Below are positions 8,035 to 17,253 of a stretch of DNA of 64,000 nucleotides, one piece after another (position 1 is the first letter of the stretch; each line of letters starts with the position of its first letter). Source of the DNA: Bradyrhizobium agreste (GTDB taxonomy: Bacteria; Pseudomonadota; Alphaproteobacteria; Rhizobiales; Xanthobacteraceae); the NCBI RefSeq assembly GCF_016031625.1, contig NZ_JACCHP010000015.1, positions 7,501-71,500 on the forward strand, in the 5' to 3' direction. The notes beneath the pieces are model-generated. The model ran no database searches. It was not told where the DNA came from and worked only from the letters and a program-made list of their open reading frames with translations. Position numbers and translations under genes: made by a program.

Positions 8035-8853
8035 TCAGCTCGCCAGAAAATCCAGCACCACTTCGGAATATTTCTGCGGCGCCTGTTCGAACATCGGATG
8101 CGTTGCATTCGGGATGATCGCCGTCTTGGAATAGGGCACATGCGCCGCGAGCGCATGCAGCACTTTCGGCAGCAGGCCCTTGGTCCGCGCGCCCAGGATG
8201 AACAGCGTCGGCATCTTGATCGCCTCCGCGTCCGCCCTAGAGAACGGCGGGCGGTTGTCGCGAACCTGGCCGATCAGGGTATAGGCGTTGTCGCGCAGGT
8301 TCTGCTTCACCATCGCCGGTAGCCGCGGCCAGGTGCCGGGGCCTTCCAGCGTGTCGACGAAGACGGCGAGGCCGCCATCGACATCGCCGGCCGCGATCTT
8401 CTCGGCTGAGGCCGTGAAGCGCGCCAGCAGCGGCGAAGGGCCGCCGACGTAATCCGGATCAAGGCTGGCATCGAGCTCGCCCCCTGGCTCGGCGAGGATC
8501 AGCCGGCGCAAGAGATCGGGCCGCTGCTGCGCCACGCGGAAGCAGATATGGCCGCCGCGGGAATGGCCCATCAAATCGACCGGCCCGAGATCGAGCTTGT
8601 CGATGAAGGCGATGACGTCGCTGGTATGCTGCGCGATCGAATAGGTGTCTCCGACGCCGTCCCATTTTTCCGGGAAGAAGTGCCGCAGGCTGACGGCGAT
8701 CACCCGGTGCCGCTGTGTCAGCGGCCCCAGCACGCAGCCCCAGACGCGAAAGTCATTGAGCGATCCATGCACGCACACCAGAGGCGGACGGTTCCTGTCT
8801 TCGCCCACGTCGAGATAAGGCATGTCGTAACCGTTGACGTGGAGGCTCTGCAT
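8035..8853 (-). CDS. Alpha/beta hydrolase (tandem copy 1)
   Basis: 272 aa paralogue of the following gene. It has VHGSLNDF, the GHSRGG elbow and the NATHPMFEQAP histidine region. The start ATG 8853 was chosen because MQSLHVNGYDM aligns with the paralogue's first residues; an upstream in-frame extension of 21 residues has no counterpart there. This is the first gene of a two-gene operon. It diverges from the methyltransferase gene across a 133-bp spacer. Confidence 0.85.
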   Translation of the reverse strand: MQSLHVNGYDMPYLDVGEDRNRPPLVCVHGSLNDFRVWGCVLGPLTQRHRVIAVSLRHFFPEKWDGVGDTYSIAQHTSDVIAFIDKLDLGPVDLMGHSRGGHICFRVAQQRPDLLRRLILAEPGGELDASLDPDYVGGPSPLLARFTASAEKIAAGDVDGGLAVFVDTLEGPGTWPRLPAMVKQNLRDNAYTLIGQVRDNRPPFSRADAEAIKMPTLFILGARTKGLLPKVLHALAAHVPYSKTAIIPNATHPMFEQAPQKYSEVVLDFLAS

Positions 8854-8986
8854 GATGACTCGCGAGAGAGGATTGGAACGCCTGTGCAAGATTCCCGGAA
8901 ACCGGGTGGATCGCAACTATTTCCAAGCCTAGATTTGGCGCGAGATGAAAGTGGGGCCTGCAACGAAGCAATTCAGGAACCAAGCC

Positions 8987-9529
8987 ATGACCGACCAGCA
9001 TTTTGCCCTGTTCGACACCAGGATCGGCCTGTGTGCCATCGCCTGGGGCCCGCGCGGCATCAACGGCACGCAATTGCCGATGGGCGGCGAGCAGAAGATC
9101 CGCACCCGTATCAGCCAGCGCCATGCCGACGCGGTCGAGACCGAGCCGACCGCCGAGGTGCGAGAGGCGATCAACCGCATGACGAGACTGCTCGCGGGCG
9201 AGCCGGACGATCTCACCGACATCCCGCTCGACCTCGACGGCGTGCCCGAGTTCAATCGCGGCGTCTACGATATCGCCCGCACCATTCCGCCCGGCAAGAC
9301 CGTCACCTATGGCGATATCGCAAAACAGCTTGGCGGCGTCCAGCTGTCGCGCGACGTCGGCCAGGCGCTCGGCCGCAACCCGTGCCCGATCGTGGTGCCC
9401 TGCCACCGCGTGCTGGCGGCCGGCAACAAGCCCGGCGGCTTCTCCGCGAATGGCGGCGTGGTCACCAAGCTGAAGATGCTGGAGATCGAAGGCGCGCTGG
9501 TGAACCACACGCCGAGTTTGTTTGATTGA
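8987..9529 (+). CDS. ogt: Methylated-DNA--[protein]-cysteine S-methyltransferase
   Basis: 180 aa suicide DNA repair protein that removes alkyl groups from O6-alkylguanine. The active site is VPCHRVL with acceptor Cys139. The helix-turn-helix DNA-binding part (GKTVTYGDIAKQLG) and the asparagine hinge (GRNPCPIV) precede it, and the GGFSANGG loop follows. ATG 8987 has AGGA eight bases upstream and matches the usual Ogt length; an earlier ATG at 8945 lacks one. It is monocistronic and ends at a family B repeat. Confidence 0.92.
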   Translation: MTDQHFALFDTRIGLCAIAWGPRGINGTQLPMGGEQKIRTRISQRHADAVETEPTAEVREAINRMTRLLAGEPDDLTDIPLDLDGVPEFNRGVYDIARTIPPGKTVTYGDIAKQLGGVQLSRDVGQALGRNPCPIVVPCHRVLAAGNKPGGFSANGGVVTKLKMLEIEGALVNHTPSLFD

Positions 9530-9538
9530 GGTGCTTCC

Positions 9539-9694
9539 ACCCTCCCCTGGAGGGGGAGGGTCGATCGCGCGCAGCGCGAGCGGGGTGGGGTGCTCTTTCC
9601 ACTCGGGCAGTGTCTCGTGTGGAGAGATCACCCCACCCCGCTACGCATTCCGCTTCGCTGCATGCACAGCGACCCTCCCCCTCCAGGGGAGGGT
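9539..9694. repeat. Palindromic repeat family B (copy 1)
   Basis: Inverted repeat with outer arms ACCCTCCCCTGGAGGGGGAG and CTCCCCCTCCAGGGGAGGGT and inner arms around GGGGTGGGGTG and CACCCCACCCCGCT. It separates the convergent ogt and acyl-CoA synthetase genes, where it could also end transcription. Confidence 0.85.
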
Positions 9695-9707
9695 AAGAAG
9701 AAGCGCC

Positions 9708-11252
9708 TCAAATCTTCGCCGCCGCCTTCGGCCAGTACCGATCGCGCAAATGCCGCTTCACCAGCTTGCCGGTCGGCGTGCGCGGCAGCTCAGCTTCGAA
9801 ATCGATCGAGCGCGGGCACTTGATGGCGGAGAGGCGGCCCTTGCAATAGGCGATCAAATCGGCCTCCAGCGCCTTGCCGGCGCGGCTCATATCGTGGGGC
9901 TGCACCACCGCCTTGACCTCTTCGCCCATCTCCTCGTTCGGTACGCCGAACACCGCGACGTCGGCGACCTCAGGGTGCGTGATTAGCACGTCCTCGGTCT
10001 CCTGCGGATAGATGTTCACCCCGCCGGAGATGATCATGTAGGACTTGCGATCGGTGAGGTAGAGGAAGCCGTCCTTGTCGAGATAGCCGACATCGCCGAG
10101 CGTCGACCATCCCCTGGCGTTGTAGGCCTTCTTCGTCTTCTCGGGATCGTTGTGATAGGTGAAGGCGGGCGCGTCGGCGAAGTAGACGGTGCCGATCTCG
10201 CCGACCGGCTGTTCCTCGTCGTTCTCGTCCAGAATCTTGATCTTGCCGACCACGGCACGGCCGACGCTGCCGCGATGCGCCAGCCATTCTTTCGAGTTGC
10301 AGACGGTGACGCCGTTGCCTTCCGAGCCGGCGTAATACTCGATCAGGATCGGTCCCCACCATTCGATCATCTTGGCCTTGACGTCGACCGGGCAGGGCGC
10401 AGCGGCATGGATCGCGCCCTTCAGGCTGGAAACGTCGTACTTGGCGCGCACCTCCTCCGGCAGCTTCAGCGTGCGCACGAACATGGTCGGCACCAGCTGC
10501 GATTGCGTCACCTTGTATTTCTCGACCAGCTTCAGGAATTCCTCTGCATCGAAATGCTCCATGATGATCGAGGTGCCGCCGAGCACGATCGCCATCATGT
10601 TGAAGCGCAAGGGCGCCGCGTGATAGAGCGGCGCCGGCGACAAATAAGTGCTCTCCGCGCTCATGCCGCACATGTCGGCGCAGAGCACGCGCAGGAAGGC
10701 GTTCGGCACGTCGATCCTGTTGCCTTCGAAAGCCTTCTTGATGCCCTTCGGGCGGCCGGTGGTGCCGGACGAATACAGCATGTCGTAGCCGGCGACCTCA
10801 TCGGCGATCGGCGTGGTTGGCTGGGCGGCGGCTTCCTTGTCGTAGGAGCGGAAGCCGGGCAGCGGCTCGTCCATCATGTAGAAGATCGGCTCGCCGGGTG
10901 CGCCCTTGATCAGGCCCTTGATCTGGTCGGCGCATTTCGGCGTGGTGATCACGACCTTGGCGCCGCAATCGGCGATGATATAGTCGATCTCGTCCTGCTT
11001 CAGGTAGCGGCTGATCGCGGTGTAATAGAGCCCGCTGCGCTGTGCGGCCCAGCAGAGCTCCATGAAGGCGAGGCGGTTCTCCATCAACAGCGCGATGTGG
11101 TCGCCGGCCTTGAGGCCCAGCGAGCGTAACAGCTGCGCGCCCTGGTTCGAGAGCTCGTCGAGCTCGCGATAGGTGATCGCCTTGCCGGTCCCGGCCATCC
11201 GGTAGGCGATCTTGTCGGGCGTCGTCTTGGCGTGGATGGAGGGGTGGGTCAT
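9708..11252 (-). CDS. Acyl-CoA synthetase (AMP-forming)
   Basis: 514 aa member of the ANL superfamily that activates a carboxylic acid to its CoA thioester through an acyl-adenylate. The P-loop-like motif is YSSGTTGRPKGI. Other signatures are YYAGSEGNG (A5), the TLGDVGYLDKDGFLYLTDRK segment (A7/A8) and the catalytic lysine in PRTPTGKLVKR near the C-terminus. No membrane anchor is seen. It precedes nothing on its strand but follows the thiolase gene, so the two may be co-transcribed across a family E repeat. Its role is probably entry of an acyl or aryl-alkanoic acid into beta-oxidation. Confidence 0.9.
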   Translation of the reverse strand: MTHPSIHAKTTPDKIAYRMAGTGKAITYRELDELSNQGAQLLRSLGLKAGDHIALLMENRLAFMELCWAAQRSGLYYTAISRYLKQDEIDYIIADCGAKVVITTPKCADQIKGLIKGAPGEPIFYMMDEPLPGFRSYDKEAAAQPTTPIADEVAGYDMLYSSGTTGRPKGIKKAFEGNRIDVPNAFLRVLCADMCGMSAESTYLSPAPLYHAAPLRFNMMAIVLGGTSIIMEHFDAEEFLKLVEKYKVTQSQLVPTMFVRTLKLPEEVRAKYDVSSLKGAIHAAAPCPVDVKAKMIEWWGPILIEYYAGSEGNGVTVCNSKEWLAHRGSVGRAVVGKIKILDENDEEQPVGEIGTVYFADAPAFTYHNDPEKTKKAYNARGWSTLGDVGYLDKDGFLYLTDRKSYMIISGGVNIYPQETEDVLITHPEVADVAVFGVPNEEMGEEVKAVVQPHDMSRAGKALEADLIAYCKGRLSAIKCPRSIDFEAELPRTPTGKLVKRHLRDRYWPKAAAKI

Positions 11253-11270
11253 GGCGTTTCCTCAAAACGC

Positions 11271-11350
11271 GAATGGCGAGTAGCGAGTGGCGAATAGGAA
11301 GAAGGGCAAACCGCTCTTCGCCTACTCACCATTCGCTACTCGCCACTCAC
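11271..11350. repeat. Short-unit inverted repeat family E (copy 1)
   Basis: AT-richer repeat built of GCGAATGGCGAGTAGCGAG-like units, answered by CTACTCACCATTCGCTACTC. A second copy is at 13325-13390. The two copies bracket the thiolase and TetR genes. Confidence 0.7.
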
Positions 11351-11369
11351 TGCTCGCTTTTGCTTTTTC

Positions 11370-12542
11370 TTACAGCCGTTCCACGATCGTCACGTTGGCC
11401 ATGCCGCCGCCCTCGCACATGGTCTGCAGGCCATAGCGCTTGCCGCGCTGGTGCAGGGCGTGGACCAGCGTCGTCATCAGCTTGGTGCCGGAGCCGCCGA
11501 GCGGATGGCCGAGCGCGATGGCGCCGCCGTTGACGTTGAGACGCTCCGGATCGGCGCCGGTGGTCTTCAGCCACGCGGTCGGCACCGAGGCGAAGGCCTC
11601 GTTGACCTCGAACAGGTCGATGTCGCCGATCTTCATGCCGGCCTTCTCCAGCGCGCGCTTGGTGGCGTGCAAGGGAGCGTCGAGCATGATCACGGGATCG
11701 CCGCCCGTCATGGTCATGTGATGGACGCGGGCGAGCGGGTTGACGCCGAGCTGCTTCAGGCCCTTCTCGTTCACCACCATGACGCCGGAGGCGCCGTCGC
11801 AGATCTGGCTGGCGCTGGCCGCGGTCAGCTTGCCGTTCTCGGCAATCAGCTTGACGCTCTTGATGCCGTCGAGCGTGACATCGAAGCGGATGCCTTCGTC
11901 GATGTGGTGGGTGTCCTTGCTGCCGTCGGCGCGGGTGATCTCGAGCGGCACGATCTCCTTCTTGAAGTGGCCTCCTTGCGTCGCCGCGATCGCGCGCTGA
12001 TGGCTTTGGTAGGAATATTCGTCGAGCTCATCCTTGGAGAGGCCGTACTTCTCCGCCATCATCTCCGCGCCCGTGAACTGGCTGAACACGATGTTCGGAT
12101 ACTTCTTCTCGATGCCCGGGCTCTTGTAAGTGCCAAAGCCGTTCTTGGCCGGCAGCTGCGACGACAGGCCCATTGGCACCCGCGTCATCGATTCCACCCC
12201 GGCGGCGATCACGACGTCCATCGCACCTGACATCACCGCCTGCGCGGCGAAGTGCAGCGCCTGCTGCGAGGAGCCGCACTGGCGGTCGATCGAGGTGCCG
12301 GGCACGCTTTCCGGCAGCTTCGAGGCCATCACCGCATTGCGCGCGACGTTATTGGACTGCTCGCCGACCTGCATGACGCAGCCCATGATCACGTCCTCGA
12401 CCTGGGCCGGGTCGACCTTGGTGCGGTCGACCAGCTCGTCCAGCACCTTGGCGGCGAGATCGGCCGGATGCCAGCCGGCGAGGCGGCCCCCCTTGCGCCC
12501 GCCGGCGGTGCGCGCAGCGGCGACGATGTAAGCCTCGGCCAT
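11370..12542 (-). CDS. Acetyl-CoA acyltransferase (thiolase)
   Basis: 390 aa, full thiolase length. The nucleophilic cysteine is Cys89 in DRQCGSSQQAL. The histidine motif is GHPLGGSG, and the C-terminal acid/base cysteine is in MCEGGGMAN. It catalyses thiolytic cleavage of 3-oxoacyl-CoA, the last beta-oxidation step. ATG 12542 is used because GGGAGAG lies just upstream and MAEAYIVAAARTAGG aligns with family N-termini. The TetR gene diverges from it across 150 bp, and that regulator is the likely controller. Confidence 0.93.
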   Translation of the reverse strand: MAEAYIVAAARTAGGRKGGRLAGWHPADLAAKVLDELVDRTKVDPAQVEDVIMGCVMQVGEQSNNVARNAVMASKLPESVPGTSIDRQCGSSQQALHFAAQAVMSGAMDVVIAAGVESMTRVPMGLSSQLPAKNGFGTYKSPGIEKKYPNIVFSQFTGAEMMAEKYGLSKDELDEYSYQSHQRAIAATQGGHFKKEIVPLEITRADGSKDTHHIDEGIRFDVTLDGIKSVKLIAENGKLTAASASQICDGASGVMVVNEKGLKQLGVNPLARVHHMTMTGGDPVIMLDAPLHATKRALEKAGMKIGDIDLFEVNEAFASVPTAWLKTTGADPERLNVNGGAIALGHPLGGSGTKLMTTLVHALHQRGKRYGLQTMCEGGGMANVTIVERL

Positions 12543-12692
12543 TTCGGTCTCTCCCATGATTGTTTTGGATTGGGTTGTCGGGGCGGATTTAAGAGGCGGA
12601 CCATCGTTTAGTCAATCGATCAATTAACTCTTGTGATGAGGCGCTGCTTGCGCTTATCTGCGCCCCGCTCCAGCGGCCAAACAGGGATCTCC

Positions 12693-13346
12693 GTGGCTAC
12701 CAGCGTACCGAACAGGCTCCCCGGCGGGAAAAATTCCACGGCAGAGAAATTGCTGGTGGCCGCGAGCGAGCTGATGATCGAGCGTGCCTCGATCGAGATC
12801 TCGCTCTCCGACATTGCGCAGAAGTCGGGCGCCAACGCCGCGCTGGTCAAATATCACTTCGGCAACAAGGACGGCCTGTTGCTGGCGCTGCTCGCGCGCG
12901 ATGCCGCGACCGAGATGTCGAATCTCGAATATCTGTTGGCACAGCCGATCTCGTCGACGGCGAAGTTGAAGCTGCACATCGCCGGCATCATCCGCGCCTA
13001 TCACCGGTTCCCTTATATGAACCGGCTGATCCACTATCTCTTGCATGAGACCAGCGCGAGCTCTGCCGACGAAGTCTCGAAATTCTTCGTTGCGCCGCTT
13101 CTGGACTTCCACCGCCGCCTGCTGGCCGAAGGCGTCAGCCGCGGCGAATTCCGCCAGACCGATCCGGTGCTGTTCTACACCAGCCTGATCGGCGCCTGCG
13201 ATCACCTGTTCTTCGGCCGGCACGCGATGTCCCGCGCGACCGGCGTCGGCCCGGTCACCGACGATGTCTGCCGGCAATACATCAAGCACATGGAAACGCT
13301 GATCTGCGGCGGAATACTGAATGGGCGAATAGCGAATAGCGAATAG
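12693..13346 (+). CDS. TetR family transcriptional regulator
   Basis: 217 aa. The N-terminal TetR helix-turn-helix is clear (about residues 15-60: TAEKLLVAASELMI, SLSDIAQKSGANAALVKYHF). The C-terminal helical domain is of the type found in fatty-acid and aromatic-acid regulators. GTG 12693 is chosen because AGGGA sits six bases upstream; an ATG at 12633 would add 20 residues. The last residues (GRIANSE) and the stop come from the start of a family E repeat, so the natural C-terminus may have been replaced. It is divergent from the thiolase gene and upstream of SDR and hydratase genes, so it likely represses this beta-oxidation block. Confidence 0.88.
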   Translation: MATSVPNRLPGGKNSTAEKLLVAASELMIERASIEISLSDIAQKSGANAALVKYHFGNKDGLLLALLARDAATEMSNLEYLLAQPISSTAKLKLHIAGIIRAYHRFPYMNRLIHYLLHETSASSADEVSKFFVAPLLDFHRRLLAEGVSRGEFRQTDPVLFYTSLIGACDHLFFGRHAMSRATGVGPVTDDVCRQYIKHMETLICGGILNGRIANSE

Positions 13347-13390
13347 CCAATGGGCTGCGCTTTATTCGCCATTCGCTACTCGCCATTCGC
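13325..13390. repeat. Short-unit inverted repeat family E (copy 2)
   Basis: GCGAATAGCGAATAGCGAAT answered by ATTCGCCATTCGCTACTCGC. It overlaps the 3' end of the TetR gene and supplies its stop codon. Confidence 0.7.
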
Positions 13391-13417
13391 GAACAACAAC
13401 CAAGGAGAGGTCCTAAG

Positions 13418-14176
13418 ATGCAGTTGAAAGACGTAGCCGTTCTCATCACCGGCGGTGGCTCGGGCCTTGGTGCCGCGACCGCCCGCGCCATGGCGGCCAA
13501 GGGCGCCAAGATCGGCGTGATCGATCAGAGCAAGGAAAACGCCGAGAAGGTCGCCGCCGAGGTGAAGGGCGTCGCGCTGCATGCCGACGTCACCAGCGAG
13601 GAGCAGATCAAGGCTGCGATTGCCAAAGCGGAAGCCGCACACGGCGTCGCCCGCGTGCTGATGAACTGCGCCGGCATCGGTGGCTCGCAGCGCATCGTCG
13701 GCCGCGACGGCGTCTATCCGCTCGAAAAGTTCGCGCGCATCATCAACGTCAATCTGATCGGCACATTCAACTGCCTGCGTCTGTTCGCCGAGCGCCTCGT
13801 CACGATCGAGCCCGTCGGCGAAGAGCGCGGCGTCATCATCAACACGGCTTCGGTCGCGGCCTACGAAGGCCAGATCGGCCAGATCGCCTATTCCGCGTCG
13901 AAGGGCGGCGTCGTCGGCCTCACGCTGCCGGCCGCGCGCGATCTCGCCAGCCAGAAGATCCGCGTCAACACCATTGCGCCCGGCCTGTTCTTTACGCCGC
14001 TGCTGATGGGTCTGAACGAAGAGGCTCGCAAGAGCCTGGGCGCCCAGGTGCCGCATCCCTCGCGGCTCGGTGACGCCGCCGAATACGGCATGCTCGCGGT
14101 GCACATCGTCGAGAACCCGATGCTGAACGGCGAGACCATCCGCCTCGACGGTGCCATCCGCATGGCGCCGCGGTAA
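13418..14176 (+). CDS. SDR-family 3-hydroxyacyl-CoA dehydrogenase (HSD17B10-like)
   Basis: 252 aa classical short-chain dehydrogenase. The cofactor motif is TGGGSGLG with Asp after strand two (GVIDQSKENA), which favours NAD. The structural motif is NCAGIGG, the serine is in NTASVAAYEG, and the catalytic pair is YSASK. The insert EKFARIINVNLIGTFNCLRL and the long loop VTIEPVGEERGVI are typical of type II 3-hydroxyacyl-CoA dehydrogenases. ATG 13418 follows AGGAGAGG. It supplies the third beta-oxidation step for this block. Confidence 0.9.
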   Translation: MQLKDVAVLITGGGSGLGAATARAMAAKGAKIGVIDQSKENAEKVAAEVKGVALHADVTSEEQIKAAIAKAEAAHGVARVLMNCAGIGGSQRIVGRDGVYPLEKFARIINVNLIGTFNCLRLFAERLVTIEPVGEERGVIINTASVAAYEGQIGQIAYSASKGGVVGLTLPAARDLASQKIRVNTIAPGLFFTPLLMGLNEEARKSLGAQVPHPSRLGDAAEYGMLAVHIVENPMLNGETIRLDGAIRMAPR

Positions 14177-14190
14177 GCGGCGCTCGTTTT

Positions 14191-14349
14191 ACCCTCCCCT
14201 GGAGGGGGAGGGTCGATCGCGCGAAGCGCGAGCGGGGTGGGGTGATCTCTCTACACGGGCAGCGTCTCAAGCGGAGAGACCGTCACCCCACCCCGGCTCA
14301 CATTTCGCTGCGCTCCATGTGAGCCGACCCTCCCCCTCCAGGGGAGGGT
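14191..14349. repeat. Palindromic repeat family B (copy 2)
   Basis: Same outer arms as copy 1 (ACCCTCCCCTGGAGGGGGAG and its complement). It lies between the SDR and hydratase genes. Confidence 0.85.
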
Positions 14350-14388
14350 GAGAGACGGTCTTCGTGTGGTAAGAAAGTGCGAGGCCTC

Positions 14389-15195
14389 ATGTCCCATCCG
14401 CTGCTGATCGAGCATGACGACGGCGTCGACCGGGTGACGCTCAACCGGCCCGAGCACCTCAACGCACTCGATCCTGCCCTGATCGATGCGCTCAACGATT
14501 ATTTCCAGGGCCTGCAGCGCAATCGCGACACGCGCGTCGTCGTGCTCAAGGGCGCCGGCAAGAATTTTTGTGCCGGCCTCGATCTCAAGGCCGCGATGGC
14601 GCGCCGGGCCGGACAGCAGGAGCCACCCGGCGTCACGGAGTCGCTGGATTCGCAGCGGCGCATCGCCGACATCGTGATGCTGATGCGGCGATGCCCGCAG
14701 CCGATCCTGGCGCTGGTGCAGGGCGCGGCCGCCGGCGGCGGTTTTGCGCTGGCGCTGGCCTCAGACATCCGCATCGCGACGAGATCGGCGCGGATGAATT
14801 GCGCCTTCATCAAGCTCGGGCTCGGCGGCTGCGACATCGGCACCAGCTATTTTCTGCCGCGCCTCGTCGGCGTCTCCGTCGCATCCGAGCTGATCCTCAC
14901 CGGACGCTTCATCGGCGCCGAGCGCGCGCTTGCGGTCGGCCTCGTCTCGGAGGTCGTCGACGAGGACAAGCTCGATGATGCGGCCGAGCCTTACCTCGAG
15001 GCGATGATGACGGCCTCGCCCGTGGGCCTGCGGCTATCCAAGGAATGCCTCAACATGAGCGTCGATGCCGGCTCGCTCGAAGCCGCGATCGCGATGGAGG
15101 ATCGCAACCAGGTCCTGTGCAGCCGCTCGGAAGAGTTTTCGGAAGGCATCAGGGCCTTCCTTGAGAAGCGAAAGCCTGTCTATATCAGGCGCTGA
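14389..15195 (+). CDS. Enoyl-CoA hydratase/isomerase family protein
   Basis: 268 aa crotonase-fold enzyme. The N-terminal segment is VTLNRPEHLNALD, and oxyanion-forming parts are KNFCAGLDLKAA and QGAAAGGGFALALASDIR. The usual first catalytic Glu position (after the GGG helix) is not obvious, but LGGCDIGTSYFLPRLVG fits the second region, so isomerase or hydratase activity cannot be separated by eye. ATG 14389 has GAGG four bases upstream; GTG 14377 is an alternative. The CoA synthase follows after 43 bp, suggesting an operon. Confidence 0.88.
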   Translation: MSHPLLIEHDDGVDRVTLNRPEHLNALDPALIDALNDYFQGLQRNRDTRVVVLKGAGKNFCAGLDLKAAMARRAGQQEPPGVTESLDSQRRIADIVMLMRRCPQPILALVQGAAAGGGFALALASDIRIATRSARMNCAFIKLGLGGCDIGTSYFLPRLVGVSVASELILTGRFIGAERALAVGLVSEVVDEDKLDDAAEPYLEAMMTASPVGLRLSKECLNMSVDAGSLEAAIAMEDRNQVLCSRSEEFSEGIRAFLEKRKPVYIRR

Positions 15196-15238
15196 ACCAC
15201 GAAGATCCGCAAAGGACAATAATTCCGGGAGACGCAAA

Positions 15239-17110
15239 ATGAGTGGAAACGCGGCGGCGGTGATGACGAAGCCCGCCTTTCGCAAGGTCCAGTGGCTCGC
15301 GCGCGACATCGACGTCGAGCGCCGCGCCGACGGCACGGTGGTGCTGAAGTCACGCATACCGCTGCAGCCTTATGAGAAGCACATCCCGGCCTCGCTGGCG
15401 AAATGGGCGAAGGAAGCACCCGAGCGCATCTGGTTGGCACAGCGCGGCGGTCCGAACCGCGAATGGCGCAAGGTGTCCTATGGGCAAGCCAAGCGCATTG
15501 TGGACGCGCTGACGCAAGGCTTGCTCAATCTTAAGCTCGACGGCCGGCCCGTCACGATCCTCTCCGGCAATTCGATCGAGCATGCGCTGATGACGCAGGC
15601 CGCGATGCAGGCGCGCGTCCCGGCAGCGCCGGTGTCGCCGGCCTACTCGTTGATGAGCCACGACCACGTCAAGCTGAAGTACCTGTTCGACCTGATCAAG
15701 CCGGCCGTGGTGATGGTACAGGACGGGCCGACCTTCGAGAAGGCGCTGAAGGCGCTCGACCTCAGCGGCGTCAGCGTGGTTCACGTCGCGCGGCCCTGCG
15801 AGGGCATCAAGAGCGTCAGTTTCGCGGAGCTCGCGGCAACCCCTGTCACGGCCGATGTCGAGGCCTCTATCGCGAAGATCACGCCGCAGACCGTCGGCAA
15901 GCTGCTGTTCACGTCAGGCTCGACCGGCATGCCCAAGGCCGTCATCAACACGCAGGAGATGATGTGCGCCAATGCCGCGATGATGATGCAGGTGCGGCCG
16001 CGCGATCCGAACGGGCCGATCCCGACCATGCTGGACTGGATGCCCTGGAATCACACCATGGGCGGCAATGCCGCGTTCCATCCGATCCTGGTCGACGGCG
16101 GCACGCTCTATATCGACGACGGCCGCCCGATGCCCGGCCAGTTCGAGGAGACGCTGCGCAATCTGCGTGAGATCTCGCCGACCTATTACGCCAACGTGCC
16201 CGCCGGCTATGCCGCGCTCGCCGCCGCCATGGAGAAGGACGACGCGCTCTGCCGCTCCTTCTTCAAGAACCTCTCGATCATGGCCTATGGCGGCGCGCGG
16301 CTGCCTGACGATCTCTACGAGCGCATGCAAGCGCTGGCGGTGAAGACCACCGGCGAGCGCATCGTGTTCTATACGGGCTGGGGCTCGACCGAAACCGCGC
16401 CGACCTCGACCGGCACCTATTGGGACACCGAGCGCGTCGGCCTGATCGGCCTGCCGTTCCCCGGCGTCGAGTTGAAGATGGTGCCCTGCGGCTCGAAATA
16501 CGAATTGCGCCTGCGCGGCGTCAACGTCACGCCCGGTTATTTCGGCCAGCCGGAGCTGACCAAGAAGATGTTCGACGAGGAAGGATTCTACTGCATCGGC
16601 GATGCCGGCATCTTCGTTGACGATGCCGATCCGGTGCAAGGCATCATCTTTGCCGGTCGTGTGGTCGAAGACTTCAAGCTCACCACCGGCACCTTTGTGC
16701 ATGTCGGCTCGCTGCGGACCGATGCGATCGCCGCAGCAACGCCAGTCGTGCACGACGCGCTGATCGCGGGGCAGGACCGTCCCTTCATCGGCCTCTTGGC
16801 CTGGCCGAACTTGCACGCCTGCCGCCAGCTCGCCGGCAATCCCGATCTGAGCTTTGCCGATGCGGTGAGGCATCCGGACGTGGTCGCCTGCTTCAGGCGC
16901 GGCCTGGAAGCGCATAACCGGGAGTGCGAAGGCGCCAGCAGCCGCGTCATCGCACGCGCGATGCTGATGGTCGAGCCGCCCTCGATCGACGGCAACGAGC
17001 TCACCGACAAGGGCTACATCAACCAGCGCGCCGCCCTGGAACGCCGCGCCGCGCTGGTGGAGCGGCTCTATGCGAACAAGCCGGATGAAGATGTGATCGT
17101 GCTGCGATGA
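15239..17110 (+). CDS. fcs: Feruloyl-CoA synthase-like AMP-dependent CoA ligase
   Basis: 623 aa, the length of feruloyl-CoA synthases rather than ordinary acyl-CoA synthetases. It begins with the family-typical IPLQPYEKHIPASLAKWA. The adenylate-forming motif is LLFTSGSTGMPKAVI, followed by MLDWMPWNHTMGGN, GWGSTETAPTST and GFYCIGDAG. The C-terminal catalytic lysine is plausibly in ELTDKGYINQRA. ATG 15239 follows GGGAGA. It would convert ferulate, coumarate or a similar aryl-propenoate to the CoA ester for the adjacent hydratase and dehydrogenases. No vanillin dehydrogenase is nearby, so the CoA-dependent beta-oxidative route is more likely than the vanillin route. Confidence 0.8.
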   Translation: MSGNAAAVMTKPAFRKVQWLARDIDVERRADGTVVLKSRIPLQPYEKHIPASLAKWAKEAPERIWLAQRGGPNREWRKVSYGQAKRIVDALTQGLLNLKLDGRPVTILSGNSIEHALMTQAAMQARVPAAPVSPAYSLMSHDHVKLKYLFDLIKPAVVMVQDGPTFEKALKALDLSGVSVVHVARPCEGIKSVSFAELAATPVTADVEASIAKITPQTVGKLLFTSGSTGMPKAVINTQEMMCANAAMMMQVRPRDPNGPIPTMLDWMPWNHTMGGNAAFHPILVDGGTLYIDDGRPMPGQFEETLRNLREISPTYYANVPAGYAALAAAMEKDDALCRSFFKNLSIMAYGGARLPDDLYERMQALAVKTTGERIVFYTGWGSTETAPTSTGTYWDTERVGLIGLPFPGVELKMVPCGSKYELRLRGVNVTPGYFGQPELTKKMFDEEGFYCIGDAGIFVDDADPVQGIIFAGRVVEDFKLTTGTFVHVGSLRTDAIAAATPVVHDALIAGQDRPFIGLLAWPNLHACRQLAGNPDLSFADAVRHPDVVACFRRGLEAHNRECEGASSRVIARAMLMVEPPSIDGNELTDKGYINQRAALERRAALVERLYANKPDEDVIVLR

Positions 17111-17129
17111 ATGAACACTCTCTCCAATC

Positions 17130-17231
17130 GTCATTCCGGGACGCGCGTAGCGCGAACCCGGAATCCATCGGGCCGCAAACGTGTGGCGAAATGGATTCCG
17201 GGTTCGCGACTTCGTCGCGCCCCGGAATGAC
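17130..17231. repeat. Palindromic repeat family A (copy 2)
   Basis: GTCATTCCGGGACGCGCGTA with the matching right arm CGCGCCCCGGAATGAC, between the CoA synthase and the first acyl-CoA dehydrogenase. Confidence 0.85.
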
Positions 17232-17253
17232 AGCAAGAAAAAGGTAAGCCGCC

